Source: Apoderus coryli
Taxonomy: Eukaryota; Arthropoda; Insecta; Coleoptera; Attelabidae
DNA length: 64,000 bases
Reading direction: 5' to 3'
NCBI GenBank assembly: GCA_911728435.2
Contig: OU452205.1
Location: 6,082,260-6,146,259 of the forward strand
The notes below the pieces were generated by a model, which saw only the letters and a program-made list of their open reading frames with translations, searched no databases and was not told where the DNA came from. Below are positions 46,301 through 56,644 of the stretch, piece after piece. The position numbers and the translations under genes are program-made. The first letter of the stretch is position 1; each line of letters begins with the position of its first letter.

Positions 46301-46307
46301 GTAACTA

Positions 46308-47535
46308 AAGGGTGTCCAAAATTGAGGTATTTTAATTTTAATAAAAAAAAGATTTTTGTTCAGATATTGAAAATATTGTTATTTCAATTTATTACAACTA
46401 GGTTACGGTAAAAAATTAACTGACCCCCCTACTGGCTCGGCAGGCTCGAAATCTTTTACCACAATTATCAATCATGTTTTGCAATAAATTGTTGTCAATG
46501 GTTGATATCTGCTCGATAATGTTGGTTTTAAGCTCGTGAACCGTTGTGGGATAATTACTATACACTTTCAATTCCAAAAAACCCCACAAAAAAAAACTAA
46601 AGGTGCCAAATCGCACGATCTTGGTGGCCAATTTATTCCTCTACGAGAAATAATGCGATTTTCGACTTTTTCTTTCAAAAGATCCATTGCTTATCTTGCT
46701 GTGTGACGAATGGCACCATCATTAAATATTCTCTACGTCTAAATCATCAGTTTTCCACCAAAAAAAGCTTCGAATCGTCTCCCTGTAGCGTTTTCCATGA
46801 ACCTTAATCGCATTTCCATTTTCGTTTTCGAAAAAATATGGACCAGAAACCACACCAAACCGTAACTATTTGTGGATGTAATGGTTGCTCTAAGATAACT
46901 CTTGGATTCACTTCACCCCAAATGCGGCAATTCTGCTTGTTGTCGTAGCCCTTGACCGGGAAATGGACTTCGTCGGTCAAGATTATTTTGTTAAAAAAAT
47001 TCTCATTTTCTTCTTGTTTTTCGATAAACGAAGTGCCGACGTAATGCGTGGTCAGCTGGATTTTATAAGCCTTTAAATGGAGATCACGATGTAAAATGTT
47101 GAATAATGTGGATCGTTTGATGTTTAACTGCTGCGAACGATGACGAATGGATGTTTTTAGATCTTCTTCAACACTTCTGCTCACAGCTGCTATATTATCG
47201 GGTGAACTACCACTACGTTGATAAATTATGTTTCTGTTATCATGAACAGATCCAGTTTCTTCAAATTTCTCAACCATCAGCTTGATGGCACGATTTGTTG
47301 GAGCATTTGGTCTACCGAATTTTGTTCTAAATTTCCTAATTACAACTTGAAAAGTTTTGCCATTTTCAAAAAATGTTTTAATAATAAAAACACGTTGTTC
47401 CTTCGCGTAACGTTCCGTATTAACTAACCAGAATGTACCTATTTCGAATCTGAAAATAAAAATTTCGAATAAAAATTACAAGTAGTAAAAAAATGGAAGC
47501 AACATTAAAATGATACCGCAATTTTGGACACCCAT
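46308..47535 (-). mobile_element. Tc1/mariner-like transposon with GGGTGTCC ends
   Basis: Ends AAGGGTGTCCAAAATTG and CAATTTTGGACACCCAT lie next to TA; length 1228 bp. The minus strand carries LMVEKFEETGSVHDNRN, SPDNIAAVSRSVEEDLKTSI, QQLNIKRSTLFNILHRDLHL (HTH), KIILTDEVHFPVKGYDNKQN (first catalytic Asp) and NPRVILEQPLHPQIVTVWCG. After a deletion of the second Asp region come FLWGFLELKVYSNYPTTVHE and MIDNCGKRFRACRASRGV. A clean copy of TIRs around a deleted transposase. Confidence 0.88.
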
Positions 47536-47539
47536 TATA

Positions 47540-48229
47540 ATTAACTTCATTATACCTATAGCTGAAACAAATTACTGTAAGACAAAAATATAAATTTTCT
47601 GATTTCCTTTTTAATCAAATGAATTAATAGTCTAATTTTACTATGTACCTACTTATCTGTTCCACTGTAAAAACCGATTTTCAAATCTCAGTTTGATGCT
47701 AACTGGTCCCTTGATTGCTCTGGATACGTACCAAGTTATTATACTCTTATAAAAACATATAAAAATCAGGTTATTTTGTTTATTTCATGTACCTATTTAG
47801 GTACATGAAATTGATTATTTTCGCAGCCTACTATAATTTTATTAAAACGTCTTTTTACATGTTGTATTATGCTTTAGAAAAATTAACTCCTATAGATAGG
47901 TACCTACCTAATTTCGCGAAGCACTTGTTTCTATCATAATAATAATAATAATTCCGAGAATAGTGCCTTTGATGCACATAGGTAGGTTACCTACATATTG
48001 TTGTTTATTGAGATGTACACGATTAGGCTATTACAATAAGTATTAGCATTATTTGTAATAATTGAATACAATACATTATCATAATTAAAATATTTTTTAT
48101 GTTAAAATTAAAACATTGAGTGGTGTAATAGTGATATTTATAGATATTGAAATTAATACCCATTAACTACCTATTTTATAAGAGATAATATAGGTAGATA
48201 CGTAATTAATAGTTAAATAATAGATATCA
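47540..48229. other. Gene-free stretch with a short hairpin
   Basis: Contains a perfect 12-bp hairpin, TTTCATGTACCT / AGGTACATGAAA with loop ATTT, near 47783-47810. AGGTACCTACC-type motifs are frequent here and onward to 51450. Confidence 0.4.
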
Positions 48230-48322
48230 ATGTCATCTAAAACGTTTAGAAAAAAGAGTTTTAAAGAATTGATGAAAATTCAACTTGATTCGGAATGGGA
48301 AGGTATAAATGCATGCATTTGG
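48230..48322 (+). CDS. Putative first coding exon, gene unknown
   Basis: ATG-initiated 31-codon frame reading MSSKTFRKKSFKELMKIQLD then SEWEGINACIW, ending at TGG|gtatgt, a good donor. An alternative donor (GAAG|gtataa) lies 14 bases earlier. Composition and residue choice look more coding than the surroundings. I cannot identify the protein and find no convincing second exon, so this remains a guess. Confidence 0.3.
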
Positions 48323-48842
48323 GTATGTACCTATTTATAATATACCTACTTTTTTTTAATATTAGAAGTTCCAGCAAGCTAGTTCATCTTAATATTATTG
48401 TTTTGTAATACATTATTACAAATATTTACACCTACGAGTAGGTAGGTTTGCTAATAGGTAATCTGGAGTCCCACCGGGAACTGCGTCAATCGATTTACGA
48501 GAAGTTCTTGAAAATCTAAGATAATAGGGTAGGCAATTTATTAATATTTAAGCTTCATTTTTGTCCAAGTTATTATTTTTTGTTATACGTATTAACTAAC
48601 GATTTACTTATAATTGTATTGTTATGTTTTCTCTTCTGGGTTATTTAGTTTTAAGAGATCTGCCGTTTCTGAAGTTTTGTCAAATAGTTTTTGAGGATAT
48701 ACCTACCTAGTTGCGAAAAAGTCTGACAAGGTCTTGTTAAAACTATTACATTGCCCATAAATAATAAAAAGTTTGAAATCTTCAGTTATTGCAATTTAAA
48801 CGTGATGGCATTATGAATACAATAACGTATGTAGGTATCATA

Positions 48843-49105
48843 CAGGGTGTCCCTAAAGTAACGGAATGGACGATTATTGTCAAAGTGGTACATTTTGCAA
48901 AAAAAGGCGAGACACGTCAGTTTTGATTTATGTTTAGCAATTTTGTAGCTTACGTATTTGATATATGGATATATGATATAAACTTTTGAACAACTGAGGT
49001 CATTTTTAGGGTTGGGATGTGTCGATCTCCTGCATATATTTTTTTAAAATTAACTTTTGAAGTTGAATTTTGCCATTTTTATAAATTAATATTTTGGACA
49101 CCCTG
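48843..49105. mobile_element. 263-bp MITE with CAGGGTGTCC ends
   Basis: ATACAGGGTGTCC and GGACACCCTGTAT form a perfect 13-bp inverted pair including the TA duplication (48841-48842, 49106-49107). Non-coding. Confidence 0.8.
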
Positions 49106-49320
49106 TATGCTATAGAGCGGCAAACTGGCATTGAGTCAGAGAACAATATCTACATAATACCTAATATCTCAAAAATCAGAATCTGAAAATAACAAAAAAC
49201 ATGTAGTAGTGGCATCTAAAATAAGTAAGTTGGGGCCCGTTTCCGGTATAACCGGAAGTGCTATGATCTTTAGCTGAGTAGAGCATATTGAATTAGGTCT
49301 ACTAATCGATCGCCGCAGTT

Positions 49321-49828
49321 CTTATAAAATTTGGTCGGATCGGCCTTCGCTCCAAAGTTATGAGCCCTTAAAGACTGGACCTGAAATTTGGTTTTTTAAT
49401 GATAACTTTTGAACAGCCTCGTATAAATTAATGCAATTTAAGTATAATTTACGTCAGATATTTAAAACAATGGCATTAAATTCAGGCCGCAGGGAGTACT
49501 GACTTGGCGTTTTTTTAATGCGTTTTGCTACTGAAATGTTGAAGCAGTTTTTAAATAGCTTAACATTTTGCTATAAAAATGATACTCTTGTTCGATATCG
49601 ATGAAATAAACCGGTTTCGAGATTTCGAGAGTACTTTTTATTTCAAATGCAGTGCGAGAATATTTAAATGTGACTTTTGAAAATCGTTGGATAGGAAGAG
49701 GAGGACCACTTGCTTGGCCTCCTCGATCATGAGGGGGTTCAAAAGTTATCATTAAAAAACTGAATTTCAGGTCTAGTCTTCAAGGCTCATATCTTTGCAG
49801 CGAAGGTCGATTCGACAAAACTTTATAT
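49321..49828. repeat. Fold-back repeat with 100-bp inverted arms
   Basis: 49321-49420 and 49729-49828 are inverted copies at roughly 80-85% identity by eye, for example AATGATAACTTTTGAAC against GTTCAAAAGTTATCATT and GACCTTCGCTGCAAAG-type sequence. The 300-bp spacer is non-coding. Likely a non-autonomous transposon; ends not defined. Confidence 0.65.
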
Positions 49829-50094
49829 GAACTTATATAACCTTGTTTTTTACAACCAACCCGATCCGAGGGATTGCCCACATGTTCTGAGACACCTTGT
49901 ATATTGTGTATAATATGTTAAATCCGCGCGAATCTTTGAAATGTACACATTACATATTATGTGTACATTAATCTTTGGTTTCGCTATCGGTAGATCCTTT
50001 GAAAAATTCAACTATTTGATCGCAAAATATGTAGGTATGGTTGTTTAAGATTCATTTATTAACGCCGTGCGTGTCCATAAAAATGCATCCAAAG

Positions 50095-50536
50095 ATAAAA
50101 AAATCGGTTGTGTCACCCCAAAACTTTCCCGATATGTTATAATCAAAAATATATGACCTGCGTAACGAAACAGAATTTTAATAATTATTCATATTATAAT
50201 AATTGTATTATTTTCATTATTACCAATAAACTAACGTAACATACTAACTACATTTTTCAAAAATCAGAAAAAAAAGTATTGCCAGATCTGGGATTCGAAC
50301 TCATAACCTTCCACATACGAGGCGAAAGTTGTATCAATGACGCCACAATACCAACTTTGAGAATATCATATTTTAATTGTAATATTATATATACGTTCCA
50401 ACTACCTAACTGGTGAAATTCTAAACACTATTTTCTCGAGAATTATGGGGGCAAATATTGCTTTAAAATGATGAATCACTCGACCCCTACTGCCATATGA
50501 AATTTTAGCGGTTGTGTCACCCCTACAAATCACAAA
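50095..50536 (-). mobile_element. SINE-like repeat with tRNA-like segment
   Basis: About 440 bp, minus strand. It starts and ends with the same 15-base motif GGGGTGACACAACCG. The tRNA-like part (50286-50352) shows a box A-like GTGGCGTCATTGATA and a perfect box B GGTTCGAATCC-type GAGTTCGAATCCCAG. It matches the copy at 55533-55925 along its full length. Confidence 0.72.
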
Positions 50537-50539
50537 TCA

Positions 50540-52319
50540 AAAAAGTCCAAATCAATAATAGTGTCAAAAATAAGTATTTAAATAAAAAAAACTAGCTTTA
50601 AATCGTGACTTTAAGATAAAACAGAAAATATCAAAACTGTTTATTTTTCTCCATTACAACTTACATACCTGTTTAAGTAGTAGATACCTAGTAATATTGT
50701 AATTCTTTTCCGGCATATTGTTGTTTATAAAATGACGCCAATTTGCCAAATTGAAAGTATTCCTCGAATTATTTGCGAGATCCCAGTGGTGACCCTTTGA
50801 TTTGAACCGCCCTGTATATTACTCGTACCTACTCGAGTAATGTAAAAACCGCCACACCCAACTTTTGTAAAAATATAAAATTTTATATGAAAATTCAACC
50901 AGAACCAGAAAGTGAGTAGATTAGTGCGTCTTTTGTTGGTAGGTACATAATTACATTTTTATCATAGTACCTACCATGCTCCCCATTAGCATCGAATAAT
51001 CTACGGTGTCATTAGTGACTTAATTTGATAATTGCATTTTACAAATTAACAATAATAATTATCATATTGATGTTATATTATAAGATGGTACTAGGTCTAA
51101 GCCGATTGTAGATTTTGATAAATTAACATGAATATACCTAGTTTAGCAGATCTGCTTATATTCAAAACAAAACTGATACCTATTACAGGCGTAGTGCGTT
51201 ACCATGTGTTATTGTTATTGTTATCCACCCAACGCTGTACGGAAAAATGCGTATAAATTCCACCCAACTTTATTAAATTAATTATTATCATTAATTATTT
51301 ATTATAGTTAATTAGGTGGGTAACAATTTTTATAAATTTAACAAAGTACCTACCTAATTCTCAAAAATATCCTTTACCTCGGTAGGTAGGTACCTACTGA
51401 ATTTTTGTATTACTGTTTGTCATAACCAACACACATAGGTACTATACATTTGAATTAAAGTAATTTTCTTTGTTGCTCAGTTAACTTAATTAATTAAACA
51501 ATAGCTGTTATAATAAAATAAGTGAGTACTTCTCGGTTCTCTGAAATTAATAATCAGAGGAAATTATGATAGTCTGCATTTATTTGACTAGTAGGCAACC
51601 GTGTTGCTGGTTGCCACAGCTGGTTGCTGATTCCCTGTTGGAATCTAATGATGTGAGATTGACGCCATTGCCAGTGTTACATTTTTTGTTGTGGAACAAA
51701 ATGAAATGAATTTGAGAGTTCTATTATAATAAAGGTTTTATTATATTCATTGATAATTTAAGAATGAATTAAGTACATATTTGTGAATTTATTGGTAGAT
51801 ACATAAAAATAAACTTAGTTTGCCGTTACATTATACAAATGATCACTGTTAATTGTTTTAAATTTAAAAGTAATAAAATGAATACTATTTTTTTTTTTCA
51901 ATTTTAATTAAAACAAAAATTTGATTATTAAAAATATATCGCATGGGGCCACCTAGCGATATTTTTACTAATTATCGAGTTATTGTATAATTTTCATTTT
52001 AATACTTATAATTTTCCTGTTAGATTTGAGAACATTATTTTAAGATCAATGCGTTTAAGTGAACTAAAGTAGATATAAAAATGCGCTGCATTCAAACTTT
52101 TTTAAACTAAAATTACATTAAAAAATATGAAGACTGAATTGTGTCTAAGAACATTTAAAACCATACCTATTTGAACCAGAGAAAGTATAAAAAATTGGTA
52201 AACATAAAGGCTAAATTAGTAAATAGTCAAAATACAATCATCCCTCGTAAAACCTCCCATAAACCCGGGCGTATCCCATATTTATATTAAAGTCAAATTT
52301 CATTACTTTTCAGCTTTTT
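50540..52319. other. Gene-free, AT-rich stretch
   Basis: Many short TAGGTACCTAC-type palindromic words between 50650 and 51450. No exon recognised. Confidence 0.35.
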
Positions 52320-52560
52320 AAAATTACATTAGGCAACGTCGCACTATGATCGTCGCCGCTCGTTCATTGATCGGCCCCACCATTCTGCAAACCGGCCGCC
52401 CATAGTGAAGCGCGCGAGCATGTGTTTAACATGTTTTGTATGCCTGTGCGTGCTATAATACCCCTCTCGTTGGTTTTTATTTCTTCTCGTATTCTCTCTG
52501 GTTGGCAGCCCTAGTGTAGGGTAGTTGAACGCAGAAAAAAGTAATAAACATCACCCTAAA
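52320..52560 (+). promoter_or_regulatory. Promoter-like, locally GC-rich segment
   Basis: In an AT-rich region this stretch is rich in G, C and CpG (CGTCGCCGCTCGTTC, CCGGCCGCCC, GAAGCGCGCGAG). A repeated word, TAAACCCGGGCGT, occurs at about 52260 and 52556. Downstream, at 52890, is a strong donor (ACCCG|gtaagt), so a 5' non-coding exon could end there. Strand and gene are inferred only. Confidence 0.3.
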
Positions 52561-54829
52561 CCCGGGCGTTGTTCTTCGTATTCATATTTATGTTATAGTA
52601 CGTTGTTGGGTATTCATAATATCAACTCAGTGTTAACAAGAAGGCGAATAATCAACTGAAGAATTTTGTGTTATTTTTGTTTCCTAATGTAATATTAAAC
52701 CTCATCAACTAAAATATATATATAGGTCCTATATATAGTTAAATCAGAGTGCCAAAAACATTAGTTTTTGTTAAAAATTTGCCTTGTGCAGTGTATTTTT
52801 ATTGTGAACTGTACTAAAAACGGCAGTCAAACTGTGGGGTGCAGGCGCATTTTTTCTTCCTCATCAGGGAATGTACTACCCGGTAAGTTTATGTACATAG
52901 TTTTTTACAATAAAATATTAATTAATCTAATGTGCTCTGGCGAATTCAGTTATCTGTTTGTCATTCATTGGTTATTTCAAACACGTGTTTGTTTTGTGTC
53001 TTTGTTTATCAACAAAAAAACATAAATAATGTAGGGAATAGTTTATTTTAAATTAATTAGTTATAACTACCTACTTCTACATATAAGTACTTAAACATTT
53101 CCAGGTATTTTATCCTGTTATAAATCCTATAATGTGAATAATTTTTAAAAATTGTTTTGTGATATTTTATATTTCTTATTGGCATTTGGCATGGTTGGGA
53201 TCCAGAGAGAGATGGAAAGAGATGAAGTTAGGTTTTTGTGGGTATCCGTGATCGGTATTTTAAACCTGTAACCCATAAGCGTACGATTTATTTTTCCCTT
53301 TTATTTATTAGTATAATATTTATGTCAGAGTCAGATGTTGTAACTCAGCCCCAGTTTATTGATTTATTTATTATGATATTTATTTATTTTGTATTGAACT
53401 GTTCGTTCAATACAAACAAGTGAGTCTAAAGATCATCATCACATCAGGTAAACTGATGCGCGTGGTAAAACCGAATCATGAGAACTAATAAAATTTAATT
53501 ATGGAGAACAGTCTTCATCATGTTTTCTTAGGTATTTCTTCTCGATTTGTAGTACGTTTTTTACTGATTATTATCCTTCCTTTGTGTTGATCGCTTCATC
53601 TTGCATCTATCTTTCGACCCTTGCTGATGTCTTGCATCTCTGCTTCGACTTTTTTTACTGACTCTAAAATTTAGATCGATTTTCGATCATCACTTCTTGT
53701 ATCTGTATCAGTGATGATCGAAAATCGATCTAAATTTTAGAGTCAGTGAAAAAAGTAGAAATCGCCATTTCTTCTTTTGTTTGTAGTTTGCTTTCTTCAA
53801 TTTTGTGCCCAGATTTCATTTTCTACAATCTTTTTGCACCATATTTAAATCTGTGGAAAGTTAGTATAATGAGATAAGTAGTACTTTGTTTGTCGTTCTT
53901 TTAAGAACAAAATATAAGTGAGGTGAATGGACCATGTCACCACTTCATTCGAAGTGTAGGAGGCTGTCTCATAGATTTGGCCTTTTCCTTTTATACTCCC
54001 AAAATTAACATGACACCTTTCACTCACCTCACTTCCATTTTTGTTGTAAAAGAATTTCTAGTTAAAATTGCCAGTTAATTTTGTTAATGTCATTTAGTGA
54101 ACATTTCTAATAAAACTTCTAAAAGCGAATTGTTTGGTGTTGTTTTTAACACGATGTCTTTGCGATTTAATGAATGAAATACATAATATCTGAAATGCGC
54201 CTGCGCGGAATATGAGGTCCAATATTTGGATTAAAAAACATCCAAGTGCCGAACGCGAAGTTGATTAACTGTTCAACTGTCTTAGGTAGGTATACCAATA
54301 ACAAATATTTGCCAAGTACACGAGTCGTCGTAAGTGCGGCTTTAGAAGAAGTTCTAGTGGTATTTTAATAAAACAGTTGCAGTGCTATTTTTGACCATAA
54401 CCAGTTGTTGGAAATGGGCAATTCTATCATAACCTCCTTTTCCCTTTAGGAATACTATGATCAAGATACGTAATACACATGTTTTTAATGTTCTACCATA
54501 AGTGTAAATTAGGTTTTCAGCGGTTAGTGACATTCTAAACTGGTCTTTGATATCCACTTAAGTACTCGTAGATACGTTGAAAAATGTTGAATAATATTCT
54601 CGATGTATTTATTCGGTTAGTTTTATCGATTTTATGTGGTGTTGACCAAATAAGCTGAAGAATTTACACATTTAAATTACTTTAATTATAGGTAAAAGTT
54701 TAGGTTTAAATGTCACCATTACGAAGCTACCGCTTCGAAAAGATGGCTGAGGAAAATTAAGGTTATTTAAAAGATAATACAACGAAAAACAAGGAAATGC
54801 AAACATTTTCACCCCCAATGTAGTGAACT
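52561..54829. other. Possible 5' UTR exon and intronic sequence
   Basis: No confident coding exon. It contains the hairpin at 53647-53757. If a promoter lies at 52320-52560, this would be the start of an intron. Confidence 0.25.
53647..53757. repeat. Long hairpin with about 48-bp arms
   Basis: ACTGACTCTAAAATTTAGAT...CGATCATCACT at 53655-53695 is followed after 13-15 bases by its reverse complement to 53750. Arms match almost perfectly, then decay. No target duplication was obvious to me. It could be a MITE or a precursor-type RNA hairpin. Confidence 0.75.
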
Positions 54830-54834
54830 CATAT

Positions 54835-55065
54835 CTGATACTTGCATCACTTCTTGTGGCCATAGGTACTACATTAGATTTATTTACATTGAAATGTTGC
54901 CTTTCCTGTCCTATATCAAATGGTTCAGACAGATTCCATACCTATATCTGGAAAAGTAGCCCTGTATATGAAATATCATTAATGAACATAATAAACAATA
55001 GTGGACCCAAATTGTATCCCTGTGGTACACCCATAGTTGGCATTAAAAGAATCAAACCCTTAGTG
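54835..55065 (-). mobile_element. LINE reverse transcriptase fragment
   Basis: The minus strand reads MGVPQGYNLGPLLFIMFIND then ISYTGLLFQI, the block B' of a Jockey/I-type RT. It breaks off before the YADD motif. Confidence 0.75.
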
Positions 55066-55532
55066 GATTGAATTGTGTTTTAGGTTTAACAATGTGTCAT
55101 CAAATTTCACTTTCCTCTAATAATAAAAGAAAATCCCATTGGATGCAGACTTTTTTGCACAATTACTTAGTCCATTTATGATCGAGTGGGGCTAAGGTCT
55201 ACTGGTAACTGAACATATTAGAATGCCTAACTAACGGATTTTTGATGCAATGCTGGAACTACTTATATGCAACTTATAAATCTCACAACTGTATAAATGT
55301 ATTTATTTAACACTATCCTTTATTAAGTATTGAGATAAAGACGGATATAACCATTTTGATGTTCCTTGAGACAATTAAGACCATTTTCAGATGGAAGTTT
55401 GTGTGTTTTCTTCCACGATAGCGCCTGAAGGGTTTATCCAACTGAGCTAAATTTTGGTGTATTAGTTTGAGGGAGTCCTAGGATGAACCCATTAGTTTTT
55501 GGTTGAAATAGCTTTAGCCCTGATATAGGTGT

Positions 55533-55925
55533 GGACACAACCGCCAAATTTTCAAATATCAGTAGGGGCCATGATACATCGCATTTTTTTAATCTGCCTT
55601 TGATATTTGCACCTATAATTCTCAAGAAAATTGCGTTTAAAACTAAACCAGTTAGATAGTTGGAACCTCTTATTAGAATATAATACAGTAATTTGATAAA
55701 GCGTGTGTGGCGTCATTGATAGAGCGTGCGCTTCCCATGCGGAAGGTTCTGGGTTCGAATCCCAGCTCTGGCAATATGTTTTTTCTAATTTTTGAATAAA
55801 GTAAGTAGTTAGTTTGTTACGTTAGTTTATCGAAAATAATGAAAATATTACAATTTTAATAATAATAATTATTGAAATAAATTCTTCTCGGGAAAGTTTT
55901 GGGGTGACACAACCGATTTTTTTCA
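55533..55925 (+). mobile_element. SINE-like repeat with tRNA-Gly-like segment
   Basis: The best-preserved of three copies. The tRNA-like part (55704-55772) has box A-like GTGGCGTCATTGATAGAGCG, an anticodon arm with loop TTCCCAT (CCC, as in tRNA-Gly), and a perfect T-arm CTGGGTTCGAATCCCAG. An AT-rich tail follows, ending in GGGGTGACACAACCG. A variant of that motif, GGACACAACCG, also marks the start. The acceptor stem does not pair, so it is not a functional tRNA. Confidence 0.75.
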
Positions 55926-56394
55926 GTATTGTCCATATTGCTTAACCTGCATATTCAGGTGTTGAATATGTACCTAAATTAATTTTGTAACAACACATTT
56001 TATTCACACCAGTCAAATTAAAATTGTTTTCGATCGGGTCTCCCTCGTTATTTAATTAGAAAGTATTTTATTGCAGAAAAGTAATTACTTAAATGGAAAC
56101 GGGTACGAGACACGAATTTATAACTATACCACATATTATTTTCGAAGTTTATTGGTAATAAATAAGTGATTAACTATAATACAGGGGGTTCTACAAGCTC
56201 TATGACAGACTGGGTTAATTCTAAAACATACATCTTAATGAACATGGGTCCGATTCGTTTTTGTTTAGAAGTTACAAGGACTTGCTAGCCAAGTTTTCAG
56301 GTTTGCGAACGAACGGGGAATAGGGAACATGCCGCAGTATCTTGTATATGCCAACTTAACCAGTTCTTCGTCGAATATGCTCACTAAATTGCTA

Positions 56395-56640
56395 TAATAC
56401 TACTCTGCGATCGTTGTTCCCTTCGACCAAATAGTCATTGTTGATCACACCTTGCGATTTACAAACAAAATCAATCGTCGTAACCTTTCCCGCCGATGGG
56501 AACATTTTTGCCGTCTTCAGAGTTTTTTCGGCAAGAAAAGTCCATTCCACTGCTGGAACATTTACCTCCAGCCCCAGTCTAACTAAGATCGAGTGGAAAT
56601 TTTCAGTAAATTTAAGCTTAGCCGTTGGCAAACCTTGATG
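56395..56640 (-). pseudogene. Mariner transposase fragment
   Basis: The minus strand reads VPAVEWTFLAEKTLKTAKMF, PSAGKVTTIDFVCKSQGVIN and NDYLVEGNNDRRV. It corresponds to the region between the first and second catalytic Asp of mariners (VEWTAPGE...PSAGKVMATVFWDSxGVIxIDYL). It is short and decayed. Confidence 0.7.
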
Positions 56641-56644
56641 TTCT

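Noticed and set aside
51000..51450. TAGGTACCTAC words as a regulatory cluster
   Set aside because: Short, scattered and AT-rich context; looks like a general genomic word bias rather than a defined site.
55704..55772. Functional tRNA-Gly gene
   Set aside because: T-arm and anticodon loop look right but the acceptor stem does not pair, and the segment sits inside a repeat with two other copies.
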